31,855 bases of DNA from a virus, in IMG/VR virus record IMGVR_UViG_3300037882_002249, positions 1 to 31,855 of that record, one strand, 5' to 3'. The position numbers and the translations under genes were made by a program. Within the stretch, counting starts at the first letter, position 1; each line of letters starts with the position of its first letter. Shown in pieces: positions 12,828 through 21,081 of the stretch. The notes beneath the pieces were generated by a model. That model was not told the DNA's origin. It saw only the letters and a list, made by a program, of their open reading frames with translations, and made no database searches.

Positions 12828-14072
12828 ATGAAATTAGCCAACGGAATCGAAATTGTAAATCTTGCCCAAAACAAGGCGACAGTTACTTTGCAAGCTCCAA
12901 CTCGCAAGGCGGAAGTGACGTTTGATAAAAATCTGCCAAACCGCGTCCGCGACATTATGCAAAGTTCGCAATGGGCGCAGATGGATAAAGATTTCAATTT
13001 CAATTTCCGAACTGTCTCCGACATTTTGCCCAAAGATGAGGATTATATTTTCGTCAATTTTCGTGCGCTTTCAAAAGTTGTAGTCGAAGGACATTGGCTT
13101 GATTGGACACGCGAAGGAGTCTTGGAAGAAGGCGTTGCCCTGCTTGAAGGTGCAACCGTTTATGCCAATCACGTTTTCTGGAATATCTACAATTGGCTCG
13201 GCTCGGTCAGTCAGACCGCTTGGGATTCGAGCGGTGAAAAGTTTGGCGGAGTTCCGGGGATCAATGCGACTTATAAAATTGATGCGCTGGTCAATCCGAT
13301 TATTGCCCGTGGTTTATTGATGAAACCTCCGGCAATTCATTCAACCAGTTTGACCGTGTTGTTTGAATTTGAGTTTTCGCACCCGGACATTGCCACCGAA
13401 GATCGTTGGAAGTTTTTCAGGCTGTTAGGCGAAGAAGTTGACGGGCATATCGTCCGCTTGATTGTCACGAAAATTCACGAAATTTGGGAAGCGAGTTTGG
13501 TTTATCAAGGCGCAGACAGATTGGCAAAACAGCCGAAAGGCAATAACGATGAAGATTTTGATGATGAAAGTTTAAGCGCGGCAAGATTATCGTTGCCGGC
13601 AAATTCAAACGAGGAGAAAAAGGAAAAAACTATGAAACTAACCAAAGAGAAAAAATCAGAACTCGGCATTGAGTTTGACGGCGATGATGTTCCCGAAACG
13701 GAAATTCTGAAAGCTGCCGAAAAACTCGCTGCCAAAAACCAACCTTTCGCGGGTGTTAATTTGGCAGAGTTACAGAAGCAAGCAGCGCAAAGCGAAACGC
13801 TTTTGACAGCGAAACGCGGCGAAGTCAAACGACTCGCAACAATCGCTGAACTTGGCGCAGACGAAGGCGACTTGCCCGAAATTGTGAGCCAACAAATCGA
13901 AGGAGCAGACGCGGAAATGCTCGTCAAACTCGAAGATTATTACCGCAAAAAAGCGGCGGATAAACTCCCGACAGGTCGAACCTCTCAGGAAAATTCAGCC
14001 GAAATTGAAACCGCTGGCGGCATCGAAACCGCTTCGCATTCGACAGTTCCAAACGTAGGACTGCACGACTAA
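12828..14072 (+). CDS. Prohead protease fused to scaffold (Mu gpI-like)
   Basis: This 414-residue protein begins on the base after the KTSC gene. Residues 1-240 look like the phage prohead serine protease of the Mu I/U35 type. Candidate catalytic His115 lies in TVYANHVFW and candidate Ser174 in AIHSTSLTVLFEFEFSHP. The remainder (about 265-395) is a Lys/Glu/Ala-rich helical scaffold with ELQKQAAQSETLLTAKRGE, ending in a low-complexity tail. It would fill the prohead, then cleave itself and other head proteins. An in-frame internal start at 13632 would make free scaffold, as Mu gpZ is made from within gpI. Confidence 0.8.
   Translation: MKLANGIEIVNLAQNKATVTLQAPTRKAEVTFDKNLPNRVRDIMQSSQWAQMDKDFNFNFRTVSDILPKDEDYIFVNFRALSKVVVEGHWLDWTREGVLEEGVALLEGATVYANHVFWNIYNWLGSVSQTAWDSSGEKFGGVPGINATYKIDALVNPIIARGLLMKPPAIHSTSLTVLFEFEFSHPDIATEDRWKFFRLLGEEVDGHIVRLIVTKIHEIWEASLVYQGADRLAKQPKGNNDEDFDDESLSAARLSLPANSNEEKKEKTMKLTKEKKSELGIEFDGDDVPETEILKAAEKLAAKNQPFAGVNLAELQKQAAQSETLLTAKRGEVKRLATIAELGADEGDLPEIVSQQIEGADAEMLVKLEDYYRKKAADKLPTGRTSQENSAEIETAGGIETASHSTVPNVGLHD
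13632..14072 (+). CDS. Nested scaffold protein (internal start of the protease gene)
   Basis: ATG 13632 is in frame with the protease gene. It is preceded by GAGGAG (13611-13616) and AAGGA (about 8 bases upstream), the strongest ribosome binding region within the gene. The product (146 residues, starting MKLTKEKKSELGIEFDG) is the helical scaffold domain without the protease. Lambda Nu3 and Mu Z are made the same way. The short form would be the abundant scaffold and the long form the minor protease. Confidence 0.65.
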   Translation: MKLTKEKKSELGIEFDGDDVPETEILKAAEKLAAKNQPFAGVNLAELQKQAAQSETLLTAKRGEVKRLATIAELGADEGDLPEIVSQQIEGADAEMLVKLEDYYRKKAADKLPTGRTSQENSAEIETAGGIETASHSTVPNVGLHD

Positions 14073-14095
14073 ACAACAAAAGGAGAAAAGGAAAA

Positions 14096-14500
14096 ATGAA
14101 ATTAAGAGCGCAAGTTGAAGGTTTGGCAGTTCCCGCAACAGTAGCAACTGCAAATTTACCGGTTGATACGCTGGTAGCAATTACCGGGAATGCCACGGTT
14201 GGCAAATGTGCTGCCGATGGGTTTCCAATTGGACGCTTATCAGTTCCTTCAAAAATTGATAACGGTCCCGGCACAGTTGAAACCAAATTTAAGGAATTGG
14301 TTGAGATGGAAGCCGATGGCGCGATAACCGCAGGAGATTGGGTCAAACTTGGTGCATTTAGTCCGACGACCGGCAAACATACTGCCAAAGCGTGGACTGA
14401 AGGCACAGCATCAGCCGATAACGATCCAATCAAACGGGCTTACGGCGTGGCTTGGGTTGGCGGTGCTGACGAGGCAACCGTTCAAATTCTGACTTTCTAA
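14096..14500 (+). CDS. Head decoration protein (putative)
   Basis: This 134-residue beta-rich protein, with little charge and many Ala, Thr and Gly residues, is encoded between scaffold and major capsid genes with strong AAAAGGAG upstream. The pattern (GNATVGKCAADGFPIGRLSV, then ELVEMEADGAITAGDWVKLG) fits DUF2190-like or lambda gpD-like decoration proteins that stabilise the expanded head. Identification is by composition and position. Confidence 0.65.
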   Translation: MKLRAQVEGLAVPATVATANLPVDTLVAITGNATVGKCAADGFPIGRLSVPSKIDNGPGTVETKFKELVEMEADGAITAGDWVKLGAFSPTTGKHTAKAWTEGTASADNDPIKRAYGVAWVGGADEATVQILTF

Positions 14501-14537
14501 GTCTGAATAAATTTTTATAAGGAGAAAAGATAAAAAA

Positions 14538-15728
14538 ATGAGTTACGGATTAAAAGGAAATGTCAGACAAATCATAGCTGCAATGGATGTCATTCGCGCT
14601 ACTCAAGGCGAAAGAACTATCAGCCAACACATTGCGGAAACCTATAAAGATGCAGATGGCAACCCGCTTTCGATTAACCATCTTTACGCGGAGTTGGGAT
14701 TGAATCCGCATCGGACGACAGTTGAACAGCTTTATGCTGATAGCGATTCCCGCTCGCTGATGTCGGAAATTATTCGGGATGGTGTTCGTCGCGGAATGGG
14801 AATGACAGCTCGTGAGCAAATGAGCCGCGCTCGCGCTTCAATGGCTGGAACATTCGACAACGGCAGTCAACGCTTTATGTCACGCGAAGTTTTTCTTGAC
14901 CCGGTGATGCGCGGTGCAGTTCAAGCGACGTTTTACCCGGATTTAATTATCCGAGAGGAGCAAGTTGCCCAGCCAACTGTGACAATGCCAAAAATCGAAT
15001 TGAGCGATGCGGCGATGAAAGATTCGGCTGAAGCGGCAACCATTGAGGAAGGCACAGTTAGCTACGGTTCAAAGGATGTCAAACTCAAAAAGAAAGCTCG
15101 CGGATTCAAAGTTACTTACGAAGCAATCCGTTACAATTCGTTGAGTTTGGCGCAAATCTTCTTTGAAGATGCCGGGCGAATCTTAGGTCATACCTTAAAC
15201 GGAATGGCGGTGGATGCAATCATCAACGGTGATCAAACCGATACTTCAGAATCAGCCGATGTCATCGGCGTAGATGATACCAATAACGGAATTACCTACA
15301 AAGATTTGGCTCGTGTAGCAATTCAATTTGCTTTGCTAGGGCGGGTTGGACTCCAAGCTATCGGCAATGCAACTTCTGCATTGAACTATGTAACGTTGGC
15401 GGAAATGAAACAAAAATACGCGGGAAATGCGATTTTGAACACAATGCTCAAATCGCCGTTGACCTTTCCCGAAGATTTGTATGTTTCAACTAAAGTGACA
15501 GGTTCAAAACTTGTTATCCAAGACCCATCGGCTTCGCTGGTTCAATTAACCGCTGCGCCGTTGCTGGTTGAAACTGACAAAATCATCAGCAAACAAATCG
15601 AAGAAGCAATCGTTTCGATTACGACCGGCTTTGCAAAAATCCAACGCAATGCGTCAGTAATTATTGATCCTGCGCTCGCTTTCTCCGGCAATGGATGGGC
15701 TACTTGGATGAATCCTTACAGCGAATAA
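14538..15728 (+). CDS. Major capsid protein
   Basis: This 396-residue protein follows protease, scaffold and decoration genes and has AAGGAG before its ATG. It has an N-terminal helical segment rich in Arg and Met (residues about 80-105), which may be removed by the prohead protease. Then come VEQPTVTMPKIELSD-type beta segments around about 135-160 and KKKARGFKVTYEAIRYNSLS (residues about 177-196), reminiscent of the E-loop and spine helix of HK97-fold capsid proteins. The C-terminal part carries GFAKIQRNASVIIDPALAF. It would be the most abundant virion protein. Confidence 0.88.
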   Translation: MSYGLKGNVRQIIAAMDVIRATQGERTISQHIAETYKDADGNPLSINHLYAELGLNPHRTTVEQLYADSDSRSLMSEIIRDGVRRGMGMTAREQMSRARASMAGTFDNGSQRFMSREVFLDPVMRGAVQATFYPDLIIREEQVAQPTVTMPKIELSDAAMKDSAEAATIEEGTVSYGSKDVKLKKKARGFKVTYEAIRYNSLSLAQIFFEDAGRILGHTLNGMAVDAIINGDQTDTSESADVIGVDDTNNGITYKDLARVAIQFALLGRVGLQAIGNATSALNYVTLAEMKQKYAGNAILNTMLKSPLTFPEDLYVSTKVTGSKLVIQDPSASLVQLTAAPLLVETDKIISKQIEEAIVSITTGFAKIQRNASVIIDPALAFSGNGWATWMNPYSE

Positions 15729-15748
15729 TTGCTGATTGAAAAATAAAC

Positions 15749-15773
15749 GGAACGGTTGATTTTTAGCCGTTCC
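15749..15773 (+). terminator. Hairpin downstream of the major capsid gene
   Basis: GGAACGG (15749-15755) pairs with CCGTTCC (15767-15773) around an 11-base, T-rich loop. It lies 20 bases after the capsid stop. Without a T-run after it, it may reduce read-through or protect the 3' end of the capsid message, raising capsid relative to downstream proteins. Confidence 0.5.
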
Positions 15774-15797
15774 TCATTTGAAACAGGAGAAATGGAA

Positions 15798-16013
15798 ATG
15801 GCAGAAGCAAAACCCGGCGATGTGGTAAAACTCGCCAAAGATGAAGGGATTTTAGTTGACTATGAAACCGGATTCGAGGTTTCAGGTAGTCAAGAAGTTG
15901 CACTCGGCAAAACAATCGGTCAGCGAACCCGGCTGGCTTTACAAAGTGGCGGATTGCTGATTGTGAAAAGTGCAAAAACAAAGAAAACAAAAGCTGAATC
16001 GGAAACTGAATAA
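15798..16013 (+). CDS. Small structural-module protein
   Basis: From ATG 15798 (AGGAG 8 bases upstream) the protein has 71 residues: AEAKPGDVVKLAKDEGILVD, then a short beta-rich part and a Lys-rich tail ending KTKKTKAESETE. An earlier ATG at 15792 is too close to the ribosome binding site. No family is recognised. Its place between the capsid and neck genes suggests a small head or connector component. Confidence 0.6.
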   Translation: MAEAKPGDVVKLAKDEGILVDYETGFEVSGSQEVALGKTIGQRTRLALQSGGLLIVKSAKTKKTKAESETE

Positions 16014-16017
16014 ATAA

Positions 16018-16449
16018 ATGCCAACGCTGATAAATACAGACAATTTAATTGAGGATTTTCCTTTTGTAATTCACGAGGATATTCCGCCGAAACGATTAGA
16101 GAAATCAATCATATCAGCGTCGGCACGTTTAAAAAGTTGGATTGGCGAAACTGTTTATACTTCTGCACTTGCGGACGAAGAAACTGAGGAACGTCGGATA
16201 ATTCTTGAAAATGCTGAAGGACATTTGGCTTTGCATTTTTTGATATTGGGTTTGAACACGAACATTCGCAACTTTGGCTTAGTCAAATCTGAACAAGTCG
16301 AGGGTAATACAACGAATAATTATTTTACTCCGACAGATACAGCTAATTTTTGTATGCAATATTTGGAGTTAGCCCGCGAAATTGCTGAACCATATTTGCT
16401 TTCGGATGGAACGCCAACCGCGACTTTTGAGGTAGCAGATGTTGAATAA
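16018..16449 (+). CDS. Head-tail connector / neck protein (putative)
   Basis: This 143-residue, mostly helical protein has LEKSIISASARLKSWIGE-type helices (residues about 26-43), then ERRIILENAEGHLALHFLIL and a C-terminal LELAREIAEPYLL. Short four-helix proteins of this kind encoded just after the capsid are head completion proteins (gp6/gp15-like) that dock under the portal. No direct family match can be claimed. The next gene starts 11 bases before its end. Confidence 0.6.
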   Translation: MPTLINTDNLIEDFPFVIHEDIPPKRLEKSIISASARLKSWIGETVYTSALADEETEERRIILENAEGHLALHFLILGLNTNIRNFGLVKSEQVEGNTTNNYFTPTDTANFCMQYLELAREIAEPYLLSDGTPTATFEVADVE

Positions 16450-16756
16450 CTGGGTTTTAGAGATTATCAAGGGCGCAATCGAACCAAAGAAATTTTATTG
16501 GCTCGACAAAAATAAGGAGCCTTTTAATCTGTCAGGCAAGGTCGCCAAACTCAGAATTAAACCAGCCGGAGCGAGTGAAATAGTTTTGGAAAGTCCGGTT
16601 TGCTTAATTACAAATGCGGTCAATGCTGAAATAACCATTGCCTTTACAGATTTGATTATCAACGAATATTCATTTTCAAAAGCTGAAATAGTTTTGCAGA
16701 TTGATAATCGAATCCTCAAAAAAGGCGAGTTAAAAATAAAGAATTGGTATGACTGA
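16439..16756 (+). CDS. Beta-sandwich structural protein, BppU-like N-domain
   Basis: This 105-residue protein shows the pattern of BppU/Ig-like baseplate or fibre N-domains. KFYWLDKNKEPFNLSGKVAK is followed by LRIKPAGASEIVLESP and alternating beta strands ending ILKKGELKIKNW. Such domains attach fibres or receptor-binding proteins to a virion platform. It overlaps both neighbours by short stretches and opens a cassette of fibre-like genes. Assignment is tentative. Confidence 0.5.
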   Translation: MLNNWVLEIIKGAIEPKKFYWLDKNKEPFNLSGKVAKLRIKPAGASEIVLESPVCLITNAVNAEITIAFTDLIINEYSFSKAEIVLQIDNRILKKGELKIKNWYD

Positions 16757-16946
16757 AGAATCAACCTTAGTAGTAGTCGAAGAAACTTCTATTCTGCAAA
16801 CGGCAGAGGGCGAGTTGTTGGTTAGCCACGAAGAAAATACAACAATTTTAGCAATCGGAATTCAAGGCGCGCCGGGTGTGGATGGATCGGATGGGGAAAC
16901 GATAGAAAGTGATTTGGTTGTCTTTTTTGAGAATAAATTATTATGA
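16749..16946 (+). CDS. Short collagen-like fibre segment protein
   Basis: This 65-residue protein contains one short collagen-like run, IQGAPGVDGSDGE (residues about 38-50), after a Glu/Thr-rich beta region. Collagen-like stretches trimerise phage fibres. It overlaps the preceding gene by 8 bases and the next by 4 bases (ATGA), so the proteins are probably co-translated and may form one fibre assembly. Confidence 0.55.
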   Translation: MTEESTLVVVEETSILQTAEGELLVSHEENTTILAIGIQGAPGVDGSDGETIESDLVVFFENKLL

Positions 16947-17434
16947 GTTTGCAAACCAAAATTGAAGACGTTTTAACGCGAATTGGCACAGAGTTTAAGA
17001 CTGTTTATACCAAAACAGGAACTCTGACCAATCTGACGACTACCAACAAAAATAATTTGGTGGCTGCTATCAATGAACTGAAAGGGCTGCTTGATTCGGC
17101 TGCCATCATCAACGATGCAGTTTCGGCAACAACCTCAACTTATTCGTCAGACAAAATTATCGCGCTCATTGCATCTGCCAAAAGTGAAATTTTAGGCGGT
17201 GCCAGTTCAGCTTTTGATACGTTGTTAGAGATTCAAAATGCTTTGTCTTCAGATGATTCAGACATTTCGGGCATTCTGACATCGTTGGGCAATCGGGTGC
17301 GTTTTGATGCTGCACAAACTTTGTCAAATGGTGAGAAAACACAAGCATTGAGCAACATTGGAGCGATTGCATCATCGGACATTGGCGATACCAACACAAA
17401 TTTTGTCACAGTTTTTGAGGCGGCTTTAGTATGA
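16943..17434 (+). CDS. Fibre-like structural protein
   Basis: This 163-residue protein is rich in Ser, Thr, Asn and Ala. The N-terminal module (SLQTKIEDVLTRIGTEFKTV, residues 2-21) is repeated in altered form at the start of the next protein. NLVAAINELKGLLDSA, then ALSNIGAIASSDIG, are heptad-like motifs typical of trimeric phage fibre shafts. It is encoded in the cassette between head connector and tail completion genes, so it may decorate the neck or head rather than the tail tip. Confidence 0.6.
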   Translation: MSLQTKIEDVLTRIGTEFKTVYTKTGTLTNLTTTNKNNLVAAINELKGLLDSAAIINDAVSATTSTYSSDKIIALIASAKSEILGGASSAFDTLLEIQNALSSDDSDISGILTSLGNRVRFDAAQTLSNGEKTQALSNIGAIASSDIGDTNTNFVTVFEAALV

Positions 17435-17751
17435 GTTTAGTTGAAAACATTGAGGATTTGGCAACTCGCGCCGGGCAAGAATTTAAGTCACGGCGGATTC
17501 GCCAAACAACGATTGACTTTGGCTCGACTTCCGTTATTGAGAAAATTTTTACGATTGTAGATTCTGACATTTCAGCAACGAGTAAATTACAAGTTTGGCA
17601 GTCCGGGCAAGATGAAACTTTTGAAAATTCAGACGAACAAATCAAAATTTTAGCAACTCCGCAAGCCGGACAGATGCAAATTTGGGCAGCGAATATTTAT
17701 CAAAATCAAAGAGTTCGCGGAGAATTTCAAATCAATTATTTAATAGGTTAA
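17431..17751 (+). CDS. Structural protein sharing the N-terminal module of its neighbour
   Basis: This 106-residue protein opens with SLVENIEDLATRAGQEFKSR, aligning with the first 20 residues of the preceding protein (SL, IED, TR, G and EFK shared). The rest is a beta-rich domain with FTIVDSDISATSKLQVWQSG and VRGEFQINYLIG, resembling a small fibre head. ATGA overlap with the upstream gene supports coupled expression. It could be an alternative head domain for the same attachment site. Confidence 0.55.
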   Translation: MSLVENIEDLATRAGQEFKSRRIRQTTIDFGSTSVIEKIFTIVDSDISATSKLQVWQSGQDETFENSDEQIKILATPQAGQMQIWAANIYQNQRVRGEFQINYLIG

Positions 17752-17753
17752 TT

Positions 17754-17912
17754 ATGGCAAAACAAAAAGTAAAAATTAAATTATTGGCAGATTTAGAACA
17801 CGGCGGAATTCTATTTTCCAAAGGTGATGAGTTGAATATTGACACCGATTTAGCAGTTGCGATGACTAATTGTGAGCCACCGATTGCCGAAATTATAGAG
17901 GAAAAACAATGA
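17754..17912 (+). CDS. Small beta-rich structural protein
   Basis: From ATG 17754 the protein has 52 residues: KQKVKIKLLADLEHGGILFS, then KGDELNIDTDLAVAMTN. This looks like a small SH3- or beta-barrel-like accessory domain frequent in phage structural cassettes. Longer frames starting at TTG codons upstream overlap the previous gene and are unlikely. The next start overlaps its stop by 4 bases. No firm family. Confidence 0.5.
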   Translation: MAKQKVKIKLLADLEHGGILFSKGDELNIDTDLAVAMTNCEPPIAEIIEEKQ

Positions 17913-18667
17913 GCATTCCGTATAACGACGGGACAACCGAACATTCAACTAATTTAGAGCGTCCACGCACCGATGTTGCCAAAGTAGCTAATTTAGCAGC
18001 GTTAAACGCTGAGATTGTGCTTGATCTCAACGGCGAAGCCTCAGTTTTGATTGATGTTCGCGGCACATACGTTGGCACTTTGAATGTTCAAGGCACTATT
18101 GATGGATTAAATTATTTTGATTTACCAGTCTTGAATCAAGCTTCCCAATTATGGCTGACAACTTTAGCTTCGGCACAGGTTGGAGCATTTATTGGAAATG
18201 CAGCGGGCTTAAAAAGAGTCAGAGTCCGATTGACTGCCTACACTTCGGGTAGTCCAACCGTGAATTTACGAGCTTCGTTAGCTGATGATATTGTCTTGGC
18301 AGTGCCTCAGCCGTCAACAATTTTAGGCACAAACACAGCGGCAACAGGGGTTGCAATGACTTTGACGTTACCGGCTCCCGGTCTTGGGCTTTTCCATTAT
18401 TTAACCCATATTCGGATTCAACGCCACACGTCTGCTTTATTGACAGCCGGCGCGACTCCGTTAATTGTGACAACGACAAATTTACCGGGTTCGATGGCGT
18501 TCTCTTTTGAAGCAGACGCATCACCGCAAGGCGTGATGAAAGAACAGGTTTTTGAACCGTCACAACCATTAAAAAGCGTGACGGCTAATACTGCGACAAC
18601 TATGGTTTGTCCGGCGACAACAGGAGTTATTTGGCGAGCAACCGCTTTTGGGTATGCCGGAGCATAG
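17909..18667 (+). CDS. Beta-rich phage structural protein (fibre or decoration)
   Basis: This 252-residue protein has low charge, many Thr, Ala, Leu and Gly residues, and strongly alternating beta strands (GEASVLIDVRGTYVGTLNVQ, then GTIDGLNYFDLPVLN, about residues 43-77). The second half also looks like a jelly-roll with FHYLTHIRIQRHTSALLTAG. No known family can be named. It is the last and largest gene of the cassette between the neck gene and the tail completion gene, and would be a candidate for the globular tip of a neck or head fibre. Confidence 0.55.
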   Translation: MSIPYNDGTTEHSTNLERPRTDVAKVANLAALNAEIVLDLNGEASVLIDVRGTYVGTLNVQGTIDGLNYFDLPVLNQASQLWLTTLASAQVGAFIGNAAGLKRVRVRLTAYTSGSPTVNLRASLADDIVLAVPQPSTILGTNTAATGVAMTLTLPAPGLGLFHYLTHIRIQRHTSALLTAGATPLIVTTTNLPGSMAFSFEADASPQGVMKEQVFEPSQPLKSVTANTATTMVCPATTGVIWRATAFGYAGA

Positions 18668-19219
18668 ATGGCAAATGTAACTGTTGACATCACAGCAATC
18701 AACGAACTCCAAAAGGATTTGGAGGAAATGACGGACGTTGCACTTCGCAGACTAGGCGAGCGCGGGTATCAGTTATTGAGACTTGAAATCAAAAATACTG
18801 CCTACGTTACCGGGAATCTCTTGCAAGGAGTTTCAACTCCGGATTTTGATTTTGTTAGAAAACAAGCGGTTTTGACCGTGACGGCACGATCAGCAAAACG
18901 GGGAGCGCGAGCAGCGACTTTGCATTTGAAAAATGGAAAAACAAAGCAGATTACTTTGCGCGGAGCTTCGCAGTTTAATTATGCGGAAACGGTAGCGAAA
19001 GGTCGCCCGGCACTGAGAGCCAAGCAAGGCAGAGCTTTATTGATTCCTGTTTCATCCGCGCCTTCAGGTGAAAGTTACATCGTTGCGGATGGTCAAGTTT
19101 TTGTGGTGAGAAAAACGGCAAAGGCAGTTAAACCGAATCCGTATGATGAACGAGCGGCGAAACGGTTACAGGATGAGTCAGTCAAAATTGTTGCCGGAGT
19201 AATTGAGGATTTCGCATAG
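18668..19219 (+). CDS. HK97 gp10-like tail completion/head-tail joining protein
   Basis: This 183-residue protein has the common gp10 layout. The N-terminal helices include NELQKDLEEMTDVALRRLGE and RGYQLLRLEIKNTAYVTGNL. A basic middle part carries FNYAETVAKGRPALRAKQG (about residues 99-117), RALLIPV and the tail NPYDERAAKRL. These proteins join the head to the tail terminator. The gene follows directly after the previous stop and is followed directly by the next ATG, giving the usual order gp10, tail terminator, tail tube. Confidence 0.7.
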   Translation: MANVTVDITAINELQKDLEEMTDVALRRLGERGYQLLRLEIKNTAYVTGNLLQGVSTPDFDFVRKQAVLTVTARSAKRGARAATLHLKNGKTKQITLRGASQFNYAETVAKGRPALRAKQGRALLIPVSSAPSGESYIVADGQVFVVRKTAKAVKPNPYDERAAKRLQDESVKIVAGVIEDFA

Positions 19220-19663
19220 ATGTCAGTAAAACCAGTTGAAAATTTAGTTTATGAATTCTTGGCAGAGCATCAAGCGGACTTTGGTTCATTGGTAGAAATC
19301 CATCCATCGGCTTATGAGAAATGGAATAAAAATGCCGGGATAATTATCGGCGACGCGGATACTTCGATGCTGCCGAATGGGAACGGCGATGACGTCACCG
19401 AATTTGATGGACTTCTGACAATCGAATTTTATGCCCGCGTCGAAGGTCAAGACAAAACGCAACGGCTTCCGGCACGGCAAAAAGTTTTTGATTTGAAAAA
19501 GAAAGCAATTCAGCTTTTTGAAGAATTTCCAACGCTGAATAGTCGCGGTTGTCAGGTGCAAATCTTGCGCCAAGTCAGATTCTTTGATGATACGAGAGCC
19601 GATAAATACGCGATGGAACGATTACCGATTGTGGTTAATCCGAAAGACTTTAAAGGAGACTAA
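19220..19663 (+). CDS. Tail terminator protein (putative)
   Basis: This 147-residue protein lies between the gp10-like gene and the tail tube gene, where gpU-like tail terminators are found. It has an alpha/beta pattern with IIIGDADTSMLPNGNGDDVT, the strand-like GLLTIEFYARVEG and the helix RQKVFDLKKKAIQLFEEF. It would cap the tail tube and fix its length. Evidence is mostly position and size. Confidence 0.6.
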   Translation: MSVKPVENLVYEFLAEHQADFGSLVEIHPSAYEKWNKNAGIIIGDADTSMLPNGNGDDVTEFDGLLTIEFYARVEGQDKTQRLPARQKVFDLKKKAIQLFEEFPTLNSRGCQVQILRQVRFFDDTRADKYAMERLPIVVNPKDFKGD

Positions 19664-19665
19664 AA

Positions 19666-19917
19666 ATGTCAGATGAAAAGGTAAAAATTATTTTGAAAAA
19701 AGGATTTCCCGAAGAAATCGAAGTCGAGGAAAACGGGAAAAAGAAGAAGATTCAGCCAAAACGGATTGAACTTTCCAACGGCGGAAAATCAGTTGCATTG
19801 ACAGTTGGCGAGGCGGTGGAAGTGCCGTTTGGCGAATTGCAAATGTGGCTCAATACGGGCAAGGTCGAGCAATTTGAAGCTGCACCAACTCCCGAAACTA
19901 ATGGAGGACAAGCATAA
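19666..19917 (+). CDS. Small accessory protein before tail tube
   Basis: This 83-residue acidic protein has KVKIILKKGFPEEIEVEENG, a basic KKKKIQPKRIEL patch, VALTVGEAVEVPFGELQMWL and a low-complexity C-terminus. The last base of its stop codon is the first base of the tail tube ATG (TAATG). No family is recognised. It may be a small tail assembly or tube-capping factor. Confidence 0.5.
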   Translation: MSDEKVKIILKKGFPEEIEVEENGKKKKIQPKRIELSNGGKSVALTVGEAVEVPFGELQMWLNTGKVEQFEAAPTPETNGGQA

Positions 19918-21038
19918 TGGCAACATCACAAAATTCAGTAAATATTTTTGCACTTTCAACCGTGCCACAAGCGGATTATCAAACGCCGCTAACTCCGACG
20001 ACAACGCCGAAAAACTTCCGGCAGATTGAAAAAAAGGATCGGACGTTTGCGAAATATAACGTCATTTCGGTTGACAATAAAGGCTATTCGACCGGCACGC
20101 CATACCCAACACGAAAGGAAATCGAAGCGCACGATGTTGATTTTTCGTTGTCGGAAGATGCTTCAAGTCAACTTTTAGTTGAACGCGCAAAAGCCGGAAT
20201 GGGAATCTGTGACACGGTGGAAGTGCTTGCAAATACTGTTTATAAACATACTTGCAAACTCATCAATCCACAGGATAATGCTCAACAACCCGCCTACGGT
20301 TATGTTGAAAAAGCCGGAGAATCGGCATCACGTCCGAATGCTCATAATGTGCAATATCCGTCCGTTGTCGCCGGTAGTTTTGCGGTCAAAGGATCGGGCA
20401 AATCTAAATTGTCGGTTGATACTTCGTGGAAAGGATCGGGCAAAAGAACTGTGCCGTCCGGGATCAATTTCTTTTCGACTTCAAACGTCAAATTGATTGA
20501 ATCTCTGGTGCAAAATTTCTTCCGAAATACTCAGGCAAGTCTCAAACTTTATCCTGAAGTAAATATGGGTGGAACTGTCTTCAATGTAGCGTGTGCGTTT
20601 CGGGATTTTGATTTTTCGGTTAATCAAGATTTGTTAGCCGAAGCCGGATATTTGGGATGCGGACTTTTTCAAGATTCTGCTAATCCCGAATCAGGCGTAA
20701 TTCGTGGAAATTGTGAAGTTGGCAGCAATCAATCCGTAACTTTTGATTTTACGATCTTGATGGATGATGCCTACGATGCTTACGAAAAGTTAAAAACAAT
20801 GGCATCTTTATCAGGCGAATTGAAATATGAAGGTAAAACTATTTCGGGCGCGCATAAACATTATGCGCTGTTCAAATTGTTAGCCGGAAATATTATGGAC
20901 ATTGACCACGTTGAGGTTGACGGCAAAAACGGCTTGCGAATCAAAACCGCTCCGCTCGCGCAAGGTCAAATTATGCCGGTCGAATTAGAAGTCGTCAATA
21001 ACGTGAAATCTTACACCGTGGCAGCCGACACTTGGTAA
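19917..21038 (+). CDS. Major tail (tube) protein
   Basis: This 373-residue protein is encoded before the tail assembly chaperone and tape measure genes, the fixed place of the tail tube protein. Its beta-rich pattern and segments such as PYPTRKEIEAHDVDFSLSED (residues about 62-81) and VACAFRDFDFSVNQDLLA (about 224-241) are compatible with the tube fold. It is larger than the lambda-type protein, so it may carry an extra surface domain, for instance the repeated GKSKLSVDTSWKGSGKR region. Many copies form the tail tube. Confidence 0.78.
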   Translation: MATSQNSVNIFALSTVPQADYQTPLTPTTTPKNFRQIEKKDRTFAKYNVISVDNKGYSTGTPYPTRKEIEAHDVDFSLSEDASSQLLVERAKAGMGICDTVEVLANTVYKHTCKLINPQDNAQQPAYGYVEKAGESASRPNAHNVQYPSVVAGSFAVKGSGKSKLSVDTSWKGSGKRTVPSGINFFSTSNVKLIESLVQNFFRNTQASLKLYPEVNMGGTVFNVACAFRDFDFSVNQDLLAEAGYLGCGLFQDSANPESGVIRGNCEVGSNQSVTFDFTILMDDAYDAYEKLKTMASLSGELKYEGKTISGAHKHYALFKLLAGNIMDIDHVEVDGKNGLRIKTAPLAQGQIMPVELEVVNNVKSYTVAADTW

Positions 21039-21046
21039 TTAACCGC

Positions 21047-21071
21047 AGCGGACGGAATTCCGCTTTATTTT
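21047..21071 (+). terminator. Hairpin and T-rich run after the tail tube gene
   Basis: AGCGGA (21047-21052) pairs with TCCGCT (21059-21064) and is followed by TTATTTTAA. This short stem with a T-rich tail looks like a partial terminator, which would keep tail tube message higher than that of the following chaperones. Confidence 0.55.
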
Positions 21072-21081
21072 AATTAAATTT

